Assembly: GCF_009720865.1 (NCBI RefSeq)
Contig: NZ_WNLA01000029.1
Span: 1-53,402 of the forward strand
Length of the DNA stretch: 53,402 nt
Origin: Pseudoduganella ginsengisoli
Lineage (GTDB): Bacteria; Pseudomonadota; Gammaproteobacteria; Burkholderiales; Burkholderiaceae_D
Direction of reading: 5' to 3'
Notes under the pieces: generated by a model
The model's input: only the letters and a program-made list of their open reading frames with translations
What the model was told of the DNA's origin: nothing
Database searches by the model: none
Shown here: piece after piece, positions 8,250-17,016 of the stretch
Layout of the letters: the number at the start of each line of letters is the position of its first letter
Numbering within the stretch: the stretch's first letter is position 1
Position numbers and translations under genes: made by a program

Positions 8250-8796
8250 GATTATCAAACACCGTGAAATCGTCGAAGACAGCTGGATCGAGCTGCGCGC
8301 CGCCGAAGGCGAAGACGCTGCCGCCCTGACGGTGCCCGCTGGCAAGGTCATCGTACCGCTGGCCACGTGGCAAGCCCAGGCCGACGCGCTGACTGCGCGC
8401 CGCGCCGCTGGCGAGATCGGCGTCTGGTTCGCCAGCGACGAGCGTGCTGAAACCTTGCAGGGCGAGCTGGACAAATTCGCCGTGGTGGCCGTGGACTTCC
8501 CGAAATTCACGGACGGCCGCGGCATGTCCACCGCCTACAACTTGCGCATGCGCCTTGGTTACAAAGGCGAACTGCGCGCCATCGGCGACGTGCTGCGCGA
8601 CCAGCTGTTCTCGATGAGCCGCGTCGGCTTCAATGCCTACGCCACCCGCCAGGACCGCAGCATCGAAGACGCGTTGAAAGGCTTGACGGACTTCTCCGAG
8701 ACGTACTCGGCATCCGTGGACCAGCAAGTACCGCTGTTCCGCCGCCATGCACGTGGCGTGCCTGCGGAAACCCTGGAAATCGGCGCCGGCATTTAA
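8236..8796 (+). CDS. DUF934 family protein of the sulfate-assimilation operon
   Basis: This 186-residue soluble protein belongs to the DUF934 family, routinely encoded directly after cysI in proteobacteria lacking cysJ. Recognisable stretches are VPLATWQAQ, the DERAE segment, FPKFTDGRG and LRAIGDVLRDQLFSM. Its biochemical role is not established; an accessory or electron-transfer function for the sulfite reductase is an inference from linkage. The start overlaps the 3' end of cysI by 14 bp, with GGAG just upstream of ATG 8236, so translation is probably coupled. Confidence 0.85.
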   Translation: MSMRKIIKHREIVEDSWIELRAAEGEDAAALTVPAGKVIVPLATWQAQADALTARRAAGEIGVWFASDERAETLQGELDKFAVVAVDFPKFTDGRGMSTAYNLRMRLGYKGELRAIGDVLRDQLFSMSRVGFNAYATRQDRSIEDALKGLTDFSETYSASVDQQVPLFRRHARGVPAETLEIGAGI

Positions 8797-8807
8797 GCGA
8801 GACCACC

Positions 8808-9524
8808 ATGAGCGATTTAAACACACTGGTGGCCGCCACCACGGCCACACTGGGGCGTATTGCCCGCGATTTCACGCCGGCCGTGTTTGCTTCCAGCCTG
8901 GCAGCCGAAGACATGGTGTTGACGGACTTAATCCTGAAGAACAAGCTGAACATCGGCATTTTCTCGCTGGAAACTGGCCGCCTGCATCCGGAAACCCTGG
9001 CCATGGTGAACAAGGTCAAGGAAGTATATGGCTATGACATCACCTTGTTCCGTCCGGACACGGCCGCAGTGGATGAGTACGTGGCGAAAAACGGCTTGAA
9101 CGCGTTTTACGACAGTGTCGAGATGCGCCGCGAATGCTGCCGCATCCGCAAGGTTGAGCCGCTGAAGCAGGCGCTGGCCGGCAACAAGGCATGGGTAACG
9201 GGCCAGCGCCGCGCGCAGTCGGCCACCCGTACACAGCTGTGCGTGGAAGAAGATGATCCGGCCCACTTCATGACCAAGTTTAATCCGCTGGCGGACTGGT
9301 CCGAGAAGGATGTCTGGGACTATATCAAGAGCAATAACGTGCCGTACAATGCATTGCATGACCAAGGCTTCCCGTCGATCGGCTGCGCGCCCTGCACGCG
9401 CGCCATCGAACCTGGCGAAGATGTGCGCGCAGGCCGCTGGTGGTGGGAAAACCCCGAATCCAAGGAATGCGGTTTGCACGTGGTGGACGGCAAACTGGTA
9501 CGCATCAAATCCGTGAACGCTTGA
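8808..9524 (+). CDS. cysH: Adenylyl-sulfate (APS) reductase, assimilatory
   Basis: This 238-residue thioredoxin-dependent enzyme reduces activated sulfate to sulfite. It carries the two cysteine pairs that bind the 4Fe-4S cluster of APS reductases, C110-C111 (RECCRIRK) and C193-X2-C196 (IGCAPCTRAI), plus the catalytic Cys221 in KECGLH. The cluster cysteines mark it as an APS-using rather than a PAPS-using enzyme. This agrees with the absence of an APS kinase (CysC) domain or gene in the operon. The PP-loop-type fold begins around FASSLAAED. It follows the DUF934 gene by 11 bp and precedes cysD by 33 bp. Confidence 0.94.
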   Translation: MSDLNTLVAATTATLGRIARDFTPAVFASSLAAEDMVLTDLILKNKLNIGIFSLETGRLHPETLAMVNKVKEVYGYDITLFRPDTAAVDEYVAKNGLNAFYDSVEMRRECCRIRKVEPLKQALAGNKAWVTGQRRAQSATRTQLCVEEDDPAHFMTKFNPLADWSEKDVWDYIKSNNVPYNALHDQGFPSIGCAPCTRAIEPGEDVRAGRWWWENPESKECGLHVVDGKLVRIKSVNA

Positions 9525-9557
9525 ATCATTGAGCGTTAAAAATAATAGGTACAGAAA

Positions 9558-10505
9558 ATGAATACTGTAGTTGACCGTTACGCTTCGACCATCGGCCTGT
9601 CCGAAGTCAATGCGCGCCACCTGGATGCGCTGGAATCGGAAGCCATCCACATCATGCGTGAAGTGGCTGCCGAATGCTCCAACCCTGCCCTGCTGTTCTC
9701 CGGCGGCAAGGATTCCGTCGTGCTGCTGCGTATCGCTGAAAAAGCTTTCCGTCCAGGCAAGTTTCCCTTCCCGCTGGTCCACGTGGACACCGGCCACAAC
9801 TTCCCGGAAGTCATTACCTTCCGCGACAAGCGCGTGGCGGAACTGGGCGAACGCCTGATCGTGGGTTCGGTGGAAGAATCCATCAAAAAAGGCACGGTGC
9901 GCCTGCGTAACCCGCAAACGGATTCCCGCAACGCGGCCCAGGCCGTGACCCTGCTGGAAACCATTGCTGAACACGGCTTTGACGCGTGCATCGGCGGCGC
10001 CCGCCGCGATGAAGAAAAAGCCCGCGCGAAAGAACGTATCTTCTCGTTCCGCGATGAATTCGGCCAGTGGGACCCGAAAGCCCAGCGTCCGGAACTGTGG
10101 GACTTGTATAACACCCGCGTGCACCCAGGTGAAAACATGCGCGTGTTCCCGATCTCGAACTGGACGGAATTGGACGTTTGGCAATACATCGCCCGCGAAC
10201 GCCTGGAACTGCCACCGATCTACTTCGCGCACGAGCGCCAGGTGATCCCGCGCAACGGTTTGCTGGTGCCGCTGACGGACCTGACACCTGCCCGCGAAGG
10301 CGAAACCGTGGAAACGCAAGTGGTGCGCTTCCGTACCGTGGGTGACATTTCGTGCACCTGCCCGGTTTCATCGGATGCGGCAACCGTGGAAGCCATCATT
10401 GCTGAAACGGCCGTCACCGATGTCACGGAACGCGGCGCTACCCGGATGGATGACCAGACCTCCGAAGCCTCCATGGAAAAACGCAAGAAAGCAGGGTACT
10501 TCTAA
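9558..10505 (+). CDS. cysD: Sulfate adenylyltransferase subunit 2
   Basis: This 315-residue catalytic subunit of ATP sulfurylase makes APS from sulfate and ATP. The PP-loop SGGKDS is at residues 48-53, followed by the family motif HVDTGHNFPEV; GGARRDEEKARAKER and FPISNWTELDVW are further hallmarks. The stop codon overlaps the cysN start by one base (TAATG), as expected for two subunits made in equal amounts. Confidence 0.96.
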   Translation: MNTVVDRYASTIGLSEVNARHLDALESEAIHIMREVAAECSNPALLFSGGKDSVVLLRIAEKAFRPGKFPFPLVHVDTGHNFPEVITFRDKRVAELGERLIVGSVEESIKKGTVRLRNPQTDSRNAAQAVTLLETIAEHGFDACIGGARRDEEKARAKERIFSFRDEFGQWDPKAQRPELWDLYNTRVHPGENMRVFPISNWTELDVWQYIARERLELPPIYFAHERQVIPRNGLLVPLTDLTPAREGETVETQVVRFRTVGDISCTCPVSSDAATVEAIIAETAVTDVTERGATRMDDQTSEASMEKRKKAGYF

Positions 10506-11824
10506 TGAACGCACGCATTGAAAACACTGGCGACAGCCTGGCGCAAAGCAGCCTGCTGCGCTTCATTACCGCCGGTTCCGTTGACGACGGCAAGAGCACC
10601 CTGATTGGCCGCCTGCTGTATGACAGCAAGGGCATTTTCGCCGACCAGTTGGCGGCGGTTTCGCGCGCCAAGAACAAGCGCACCGTGGGCGATACGATTG
10701 ACTTGTCGCTGCTGACGGACGGCCTGGAAGCGGAACGCGAACAAGGCATCACGATTGACGTGGCCTACCGTTATTTCGCCACGCCGAAGCGCAAGTTCAT
10801 CATTGCCGACACGCCGGGCCACGAACAGTACACCCGCAACATGGTGACGGGCGCGTCCACCGCGGACGCCGTGATCATCCTGGTCGACGTCTCGAAAGTC
10901 AAATTGCGCGAAGATGGCGGCGTGGACTTGCTGGTGCAAACCAAGCGCCACTCGACCATCGCCCACCTGCTGCAAATCGAACACGTGATCGTGGCCGTCA
11001 ACAAGATGGACCTGGTGAACTATGACCAGGATATCTATGACCGCATCGTCAAGGCGTATGGCGAATTCGCCGCCACCTTGGGCTTGAAAGACATCACCAC
11101 GATTCCACTGTCGGCCCTGACGGGCGACAACGTGGTGGAAGCCGGCGGCAATATGCCTTGGTACAAGGGCCCGACCCTGATCGACTTGCTGGAAGGCTTG
11201 TCGGTGTACGACGAAGCGCACCAGTCGCCATTCCGCTTCCCCGTGCAACTGGTGGCGCGCCACAATGGCCACGAAGCCAACGACTTCCGCGGCTACATGG
11301 GCCGTATCGAAGCGGGCAGCGTGAAAGTCGGCGACAAGCTGGTGGTGCAGCCTTCGGGCGTGGAAGCCACAGTGAAGGAAATCGTGACCTTCGACGGCAG
11401 CCTGCAGTCGGCTTCGGCCGGCCAGTCGGTCACCATCTTGCTGGAAGAGCACCGCGACATTTCGCGCGGCGACGTGCTGTCGGCCGCCTCGGCGCCGGCC
11501 ACCCTGCTGAAAAACGTGCAGGCGGACGTGTGCTGGCTGTCGGAAGATGCGCTGGACGTGCGCCGCAAGTACTGGATCAAGCACGGCACCAAGCAAACCA
11601 TGGCCAAGGTCACCAAGGTCGAGTCCCTGCTGGACATCAACACCCAGCAGCGCAGCGATGCCGAAACGCTGAAGCTGAACGACGTGGCGCGCATTGCGCT
11701 GACCGTGCAGCAGCCGCTGGCAGCCGATGACTACACGGCCAGCCGCGCCACCGGCGCCTTCATCCTGATCGATGAAGTGACCCACCAGACTGTCGCTGCG
11801 GGCATGATCCGCATCGCGGAATAA
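10505..11824 (+). CDS. cysN: Sulfate adenylyltransferase subunit 1 (GTPase)
   Basis: This EF-Tu-like GTPase of 439 residues powers APS synthesis by CysD. GTP-binding motifs are AGSVDDGKS (residues 23-31), DTPGHEQYTRNM and NKMDLV. Domains 2 and 3 follow (EAGSVKVGDKLVV and later). It ends without the APS kinase extension seen in CysNC fusions, so this operon makes APS but not PAPS. Confidence 0.96.
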   Translation: MNARIENTGDSLAQSSLLRFITAGSVDDGKSTLIGRLLYDSKGIFADQLAAVSRAKNKRTVGDTIDLSLLTDGLEAEREQGITIDVAYRYFATPKRKFIIADTPGHEQYTRNMVTGASTADAVIILVDVSKVKLREDGGVDLLVQTKRHSTIAHLLQIEHVIVAVNKMDLVNYDQDIYDRIVKAYGEFAATLGLKDITTIPLSALTGDNVVEAGGNMPWYKGPTLIDLLEGLSVYDEAHQSPFRFPVQLVARHNGHEANDFRGYMGRIEAGSVKVGDKLVVQPSGVEATVKEIVTFDGSLQSASAGQSVTILLEEHRDISRGDVLSAASAPATLLKNVQADVCWLSEDALDVRRKYWIKHGTKQTMAKVTKVESLLDINTQQRSDAETLKLNDVARIALTVQQPLAADDYTASRATGAFILIDEVTHQTVAAGMIRIAE

Positions 11825-11834
11825 CCGGGTCGGG

Positions 11835-12560
11835 ATGGGACTCCCCGGTAAGGTCTACCTGATCGGCGCCGGTCCCGGCGCCCAGGACCTCATCACCCTG
11901 CGCGGCGCGAAGCTGCTGGCGCAAGCCGATATCGTGCTGCACGATGCGCTGGTGACCGGGGACATGCTGGAACTGTGCCCGCAAGCCGTCAAGGTTTCCG
12001 TGGGCAAGCGCTCCGGCCAGCGTTCGATGGCGCAGGATGCCATCAATGAGCAGCTGGTCGCGGCAGCGCGGCAATACCAACTGGTCGTCCGTTTAAAAGG
12101 GGGCGACCCCATGCTGTTCGGCCGCGCCGATGAAGAATTGCGCGCGCTGGAAGCCGCCGGGATCGACGTGGAAGTGGTGCCCGGCATTACCACGGCCGTG
12201 GCGGCTGCCGCCGCCACCAAACAGCCACTGACCAAGCGCGGCATCGCCCGCAGCGTGGCCTTCTTTACTTCCTCGACCGCGCCGGAACACGCTGCCAGCA
12301 CGATCATGCCGGACAGCGATACCTTGGTCCAATACATGGGTGGACGCGAAGCGCTGATTACTGCCGAGCGCTTGCTGGCCCAGGGCCGCCGTCCGCAAAC
12401 CCCGGTGGTCGTCATTGAAAACGTCAGCCGCGCCGACCAGCGCATCTTGCGCATGACGTTGGCCGACCTGGCGCAAGGCTTGGAAACCGCGCATGGCCCG
12501 GTGCTGGTGATGGTCGGTGAAGCAATGGCGCAACGCGCGAGACAGCCCGGCGACCAGTAA
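11835..12560 (+). CDS. cobA: Uroporphyrinogen-III C-methyltransferase
   Basis: This 241-residue SUMT enzyme transfers two methyl groups from SAM to uroporphyrinogen III, giving precorrin-2, the precursor of siroheme. Family motifs are VYLIGAGPGAQDLITLRG, LKGGDPMLFGR, VVPGITTAVAAAA and VQYMGGREAL. It lacks the N-terminal dehydrogenase/chelatase domain of CysG. Siroheme synthesis therefore needs separate enzymes; the CbiX-like chelatase at 15473-15844 is a candidate. It follows cysN by 10 bp and probably shares its transcript, supplying the cofactor for CysI. Confidence 0.93.
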   Translation: MGLPGKVYLIGAGPGAQDLITLRGAKLLAQADIVLHDALVTGDMLELCPQAVKVSVGKRSGQRSMAQDAINEQLVAAARQYQLVVRLKGGDPMLFGRADEELRALEAAGIDVEVVPGITTAVAAAAATKQPLTKRGIARSVAFFTSSTAPEHAASTIMPDSDTLVQYMGGREALITAERLLAQGRRPQTPVVVIENVSRADQRILRMTLADLAQGLETAHGPVLVMVGEAMAQRARQPGDQ

Positions 12561-12628
12561 GCACCGCCAAACTTGCCTTTGTGGCAATTATCAAGTGTAA
12601 TGGGATTTTTCCGTTCCTGCGACATCCC

Positions 12629-14683
12629 ATGCGCGTCCTTCCATTCCCGCTGCTGGCGCTCTACGCCAGCGTTGCATTTGCCCAAGCCCCTGCCGCTCCT
12701 GATGTTCCATTGACTGCCCTGCCCTACACGCCCGGCCTGGATGTGAGTGCGATGGACCGCAATGTGGACCCATGCGAAGACTTTTACCAATACAGCTGCG
12801 GCGGCTGGATGCGCAACAACCCGCTTCCCGGCGACCAGAGCGCGTGGAGCGTGTATGCCAAGGTGGCGCAGGATAACCAGCGTTATTTGTGGGGCATCCT
12901 GGCATCGCTGGCGGAACAACAGGCAGGCCGCTCGGAAAACCAGCAAAAGATCGGCGATTACTTTGCCGCCTGCATGGATGAATCGGCCATTGAAGCGCGC
13001 GGTGCGGCGCCGCTGCAAACCTATCTGGCGAAAATCGCCGCGCTGCCATCCAAGCAGGAATTGCCCGTACTGCTGGCATCGCTGCACAAGGAACTCAGCG
13101 CCGCCATATTATTGAGCTTCGGCGCAGGCCAGGACTTGGCCGATGCATCGCAAACCATTGCCTTTACGGGCATAGCCAACGCGGGCTTGCCAGACCGTGA
13201 TTACTACCTGAAGACCGACCAGCGCTCGAAAGACATGCGCCGGCAATATGTGGCGCACGTGGCCCGCTCGCTGCAGCTGGCCGGCGTGGCGCCTGCCGCC
13301 GCGCAACGCCAGGCTGCCGCCATCCTGCAACTGGAAACCGCGCTGGCCAAAGCATCGCTGACGCGCGTGGAACAGCGCGACCCCTATAAACAATTCCACA
13401 AGATGGACCGCAAAGGCTTGCAGCAGTTGACGCCATCGTTTGCGTGGGATGCCTACCTGTCCGCCATGGGCCAGGCCAGCCTGGATACGTTCAACGTATC
13501 GCAGCCCGCTTACCTGAAAGCACTGGACCGGCAATTGCAAAAACTGCCGCTGGACGGCATCAAGGCATACCTGGCATGGCAAACCACGCGCGTCCTGTCG
13601 CCTTACCTGGCGCGCGCGTTTGACGAAGAAAGCTTCAGTTTTTACAAAAAGACCCTGCTGGGCATCCCGCAACAGCAGCCGCGCTGGAAACGGTGCGTGC
13701 AGCAGGTGGACCAGCAGCTGGGCGAAGCGCTGGGCCAGGAATTCGTCGCGCGCGCCTTCAGCCCGGAACTGAAAGCGCAAGTGCAGCACATGACGAAGAA
13801 AATCGAAGAAGCCATGGCGCAGGATCTGGAGGAATTGACGTGGATGGGCAGCGACACCAAAGCCCGCGCGCGGGAAAAGCTGCACGCGGTGGCCAACAAG
13901 ATCGGCTACCCCGACAAATGGCGCGATTACAGCAACTATGCCGTGGTCCGCAGCGATTACGCGGCCAACGTCATCAATGGCGCAGCGTTTGAAACGCGCC
14001 GCCAGATGGGCAAGATCGGCAAGCCGCTGGACCGGGGCGAATGGGATATGACGCCGCCCACCGTCAATGCGTATTACAACGCGCAAATGAATGACATCAA
14101 TTTCCCGGCCGGTATCCTGCAGCCGCCGCTGTACGACGCCAAGATGGATGCGGCGCCCAACTATGGCAATACGGGCGGCACCATCGGCCATGAATTGATC
14201 CACGGCTTCGATGACGAAGGCCGCCAGTTTGATGCAAAAGGCGATTTGAAAGACTGGTGGGGCAAGAAAGATGCCGCCGCGTTCAACCAGCGCACGCAAT
14301 GCATCACGGACCAGTACAAACAATACACGGTGGTCGACAACATCAAGATCAACAGCAAGTTGACCCTGGGTGAAGATGCGGCGGACCTGGGCGGCTTGTT
14401 GCTGGCGTGGATGGCGTGGAAATCCGATATGGCTGGCATGGCTTTGCAAAACCGCGACGGCTTGACGCCGGAGCAGCGCTTCTTTGTCGGCTACGCGCAA
14501 TGGACGTGCGAAACGCAGCGGCCGGAGCGCTTGCGCGTCAATGCGGCCACCGATCCCCATTCGCCAGGCAAATACCGCGTCAATGGCGTGGTGGTCAACA
14601 TGCCGGAATTTGCCAAAGCGTTTGCGTGCAAGCCGGGCCAGGCGATGGTGAAGCCGGCCGGCAAAGTGTGCCGCGTATGGTGA
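12629..14683 (+). CDS. Exported M13-family zinc metallopeptidase (neprilysin/PepO-like)
   Basis: This 684-residue enzyme has a signal peptide (RVLPFPLLALYASVAFA, cleavage before QAPAAP) and probably acts in the periplasm. The N-terminal M13 domain starts with the hallmark NVDPCEDFYQYSCGGW. Zinc ligands are His521 and His525 of HELIH with catalytic Glu522, and Glu582 of GEDAADLGG, a variant of the usual GENIADLGG. The substrate-binding motif appears as VNAYYNAQMNDINFPAGILQ. The open frame extends to a GTG at 12581, but ATG 12629 gives the standard signal peptide. It lies 68 bp after cobA without a clear terminator, so weak read-through from the cys operon is possible; a sulfur role is not implied. 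Confidence 0.92.
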   Translation: MRVLPFPLLALYASVAFAQAPAAPDVPLTALPYTPGLDVSAMDRNVDPCEDFYQYSCGGWMRNNPLPGDQSAWSVYAKVAQDNQRYLWGILASLAEQQAGRSENQQKIGDYFAACMDESAIEARGAAPLQTYLAKIAALPSKQELPVLLASLHKELSAAILLSFGAGQDLADASQTIAFTGIANAGLPDRDYYLKTDQRSKDMRRQYVAHVARSLQLAGVAPAAAQRQAAAILQLETALAKASLTRVEQRDPYKQFHKMDRKGLQQLTPSFAWDAYLSAMGQASLDTFNVSQPAYLKALDRQLQKLPLDGIKAYLAWQTTRVLSPYLARAFDEESFSFYKKTLLGIPQQQPRWKRCVQQVDQQLGEALGQEFVARAFSPELKAQVQHMTKKIEEAMAQDLEELTWMGSDTKARAREKLHAVANKIGYPDKWRDYSNYAVVRSDYAANVINGAAFETRRQMGKIGKPLDRGEWDMTPPTVNAYYNAQMNDINFPAGILQPPLYDAKMDAAPNYGNTGGTIGHELIHGFDDEGRQFDAKGDLKDWWGKKDAAAFNQRTQCITDQYKQYTVVDNIKINSKLTLGEDAADLGGLLLAWMAWKSDMAGMALQNRDGLTPEQRFFVGYAQWTCETQRPERLRVNAATDPHSPGKYRVNGVVVNMPEFAKAFACKPGQAMVKPAGKVCRVW

Positions 14684-14728
14684 CCGCTGAACTGCTAAAA
14701 TATCGCCTTCGATTTTTCAGGAGGTCCT

Positions 14729-15469
14729 ATGCCGCAGCCTAACGAAGTATTTGAACGCGCCCAGCAAGCCCGCCAGGAAGGGCGTTTCCAGGATGCGCTG
14801 ACAGACCACCTGTGGCTGCACGAGCATGCGCTGGACGTGTCGCCGGAGTGGAATGGCGTGCGCCTGTCGTTTGCGCTGCGCGACTGGATTTACCTGGCCG
14901 AGCAATTCCCGCCTGCCCGCACGGCGCTGCAGGCGATCCGCGACCGCGAAGCGGCCCGCATGCTGCAAGGCGAGGCGTCGGTGGAGCGTTTCCGTGAAGT
15001 GGCGTCCATCAATGAAGCGCTGGGCGAAGTACCGGCCACGCACCAGCTGTTCCTGGCACTCGATGCCATCGATGCCGCCATTGCGGAACAGTGCGCGGAA
15101 CTGGCCATGACGGCGCTGGTCAAATGCGAAGACTTCCAGCTGGCGCGCCGCTTCCTGCCATCGCCGCAACAGCGCATTGCGCAACTGGCGGAACGCTTGA
15201 ATGGCGCGGCGGAAGCGCTGGCCAGCCAGCCGGCATCGGCCGCGCCTACCCTGCTGGCATTCGTGCTGAACTATGCGAAGGAAGTGCGGCTGGTATTGGC
15301 AGTCTTGCGCGGCATGGATGAAGCGGATGAGGCGGACAATATGAAGAAGGCTGCATTGGACGCGATCCGTTCCGACGGCCTGCGCGCCATCATGCAGCGG
15401 GAATTGGATAACCCAGGGTCAACGCTGGCGGCCATGGCCAAACAGCAAGAACAAGACGAGCAGGAATAA
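14729..15469 (+). CDS. Unrecognised soluble, helical (TPR-like) protein
   Basis: I do not recognise a named family for this 246-residue protein. It is alpha-helical by composition and lacks a signal peptide or membrane segment. The N-terminal part (ERAQQARQEGRFQDALTDHLWL) has the spacing of a TPR-like helical hairpin. The tail is acidic and Gln-rich (KQQEQDEQE). The start is well supported by the Shine-Dalgarno AGGAGGT at 14719-14725. It lies 45 bp after the M13 peptidase gene and converges on cbiX with a 3-bp gap and no terminator. Confidence 0.75.
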   Translation: MPQPNEVFERAQQARQEGRFQDALTDHLWLHEHALDVSPEWNGVRLSFALRDWIYLAEQFPPARTALQAIRDREAARMLQGEASVERFREVASINEALGEVPATHQLFLALDAIDAAIAEQCAELAMTALVKCEDFQLARRFLPSPQQRIAQLAERLNGAAEALASQPASAAPTLLAFVLNYAKEVRLVLAVLRGMDEADEADNMKKAALDAIRSDGLRAIMQRELDNPGSTLAAMAKQQEQDEQE

Positions 15470-15472
15470 GTC

Positions 15473-15844
15473 TTAAGACAAGGCTCCGGCACAGTAATCG
15501 GCCATGGCGTTCAACACTTCCGGAGCCTCACCTACCGCAGTGGCCACTGTAAAGCGGATCTGCGGATACTTCGCCTTCAATTCCTCCACCATCACCGGCA
15601 AATCGCGCAGCACGTGCCCGCCTTGCCCCAGGAACACCGGCACCAGCGCGATATCAACGACACCTTCCGCCGCCAGCTGATCGACGCGCTCCGGCAAGCG
15701 CGGCGACATCAATTCCAGGAACGCCAGCGATACATCCACGTCCGGCAGGCGCGCCTGCGTCATGCCACGCAAGCGTTCAAACGGTGCGGCCCAGCTGGCG
15801 GCGCGGGCGCCGTGGGCAAACAGGATCATTGCGCGCTTGGACAT
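15473..15844 (-). CDS. cbiX: Small CbiX-type sirohydrochlorin chelatase
   Basis: This 123-residue protein matches the short CbiX family: MILFAHGARAASW carries the metal-binding His near the N-terminus, and VDIALVPVFLGQGGHVLRDLP carries the second His. CbiX inserts cobalt or iron into sirohydrochlorin. With CobA encoded in the cys operon, a ferrochelatase role in siroheme synthesis is likely. The start is only 2 bp after the lptG stop, so it is the last gene of an lptF-lptG-cbiX transcript, an odd partnership. The frame extends upstream into lptG, but ATG 15844 fits the family length. Confidence 0.82.
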   Translation of the reverse strand: MSKRAMILFAHGARAASWAAPFERLRGMTQARLPDVDVSLAFLELMSPRLPERVDQLAAEGVVDIALVPVFLGQGGHVLRDLPVMVEELKAKYPQIRFTVATAVGEAPEVLNAMADYCAGALS

Positions 15845-15846
15845 CG

Positions 15847-17016
15847 TCAGTGCCTTTCCACCCACCACAGGGCGCCAATAGCAAGCATCATATACACAAT
15901 CGATGGCGCCGCCGCCGTCAGGATCGGCGGCCACGTCGACAGCAAGCCAATGTGCGAGAACAGCGTATTGACCAGCATGAAGCTCACGCCAATCATGACG
16001 CCAATGAAAATCTTCAGGCTGACGCCGCCGCTGCGCGTGTGCAGATAGGCAAACGGCAGAGCCAGCGCCATCAGCACGAAGATCGCCAGCGGGTCGATCA
16101 TTTTTTTCCAGAACGCGATCTTGAAGCGGTCGGTTTCCTGCTTGTTTTCCGCCAGGTGGCGCGTATACACGGCCAGTTCATTGGCCGTCATGCGCTCCGG
16201 ATCGCGGCGCGATACCTGCAAAATCTTGGGCGTGATTTCGGAAACGAAGTCGCGCGTATCCGCCTTCACGGTTTCCACCATGCTGGTTTCCTGGCCAAAG
16301 TGATTTTCCACGGTCGCAGCCGCGCCCGATGCCGCCAGGCCCGGATTGCTGAAGCGGCTCTCCGTCACGTCATACAGGCGCCACACGCTGTTGCCCTGGA
16401 ACGTGGCGCTCTTTGCCTGGATCAGCGAGCGCATACGGAAATTCGTATCGAATTCGTACAGCGTCACATTGACCAGACGGCCATCGGGCCGCACTTCGCG
16501 CACGTTGAAGAAGCGCGAACCTTGCACGTCGCCCGTCAAGCCATTGCTCTTGATGACGTCCTTGGTCCACAGGCCGGAGCGGAATTCCGCCGCCACCGTG
16601 CTGCCCTGTACCGACAGCTTGACCTTTTCCGCCACCGGCCCCGTGCGCGGCACGATGACTTCGCCGAGGATGTACGCCACCGCCACGATCACGGCGCCGA
16701 CACGGAACAGCATGCCCGCTGCGCGCCGCGTCGACATGCCTGCAGCACGCATGATGGTGAATTCCGACGACGACGCGAATTGCGCCATCGTATAAATGGT
16801 GCCGATCAGCGCCGCCACCGGCAGCACGCGGTAAATCCGCTCCGGCAGCAGGATCGCCACGTACAGGAACGCGTGCTGGATGCCGTAGCCGCCCTTGCCG
16901 ACTTCCGGCAACTCGCCGGTCAAATCAAAAAATGCCGCCAGACCTAACAACGCCAGCAGGCAGAACGCCACCGCCTGCGCGATCGACGACGCGAAATACC
17001 GTTGCAGCACCGTCAT
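15847..17016 (-). CDS. lptG: LPS export ABC transporter permease LptG
   Basis: This 389-residue inner-membrane permease, with LptF and LptB2, extracts lipopolysaccharide from the inner membrane and feeds it to the LptC-A bridge. Six membrane helices are evident: N-terminal ones at AVAFCLLALLGLAAFF, a helix around RVLPVAALIGTIY and one after AAGMLFRVGAVIVAVAY, then a periplasmic beta-jellyroll, then C-terminal helices around FVLMALALPFAYL, GVMIGVSFMLVN and MMLAIGALWWV. The upstream-extended frame is rejected because ATG 17016 overlaps the lptF stop by one base and gives the usual length. Confidence 0.94.
   Translation of the reverse strand: MTVLQRYFASSIAQAVAFCLLALLGLAAFFDLTGELPEVGKGGYGIQHAFLYVAILLPERIYRVLPVAALIGTIYTMAQFASSSEFTIMRAAGMSTRRAAGMLFRVGAVIVAVAYILGEVIVPRTGPVAEKVKLSVQGSTVAAEFRSGLWTKDVIKSNGLTGDVQGSRFFNVREVRPDGRLVNVTLYEFDTNFRMRSLIQAKSATFQGNSVWRLYDVTESRFSNPGLAASGAAATVENHFGQETSMVETVKADTRDFVSEITPKILQVSRRDPERMTANELAVYTRHLAENKQETDRFKIAFWKKMIDPLAIFVLMALALPFAYLHTRSGGVSLKIFIGVMIGVSFMLVNTLFSHIGLLSTWPPILTAAAPSIVYMMLAIGALWWVERH

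Noticed and set aside
6420..8531. A 703-codon open frame on the minus strand opposite cysI
   Set aside because: It mirrors the cysI codon pattern, a common artefact in high-GC genomes; it has no ribosome site or family resemblance, and cysI is unambiguous.
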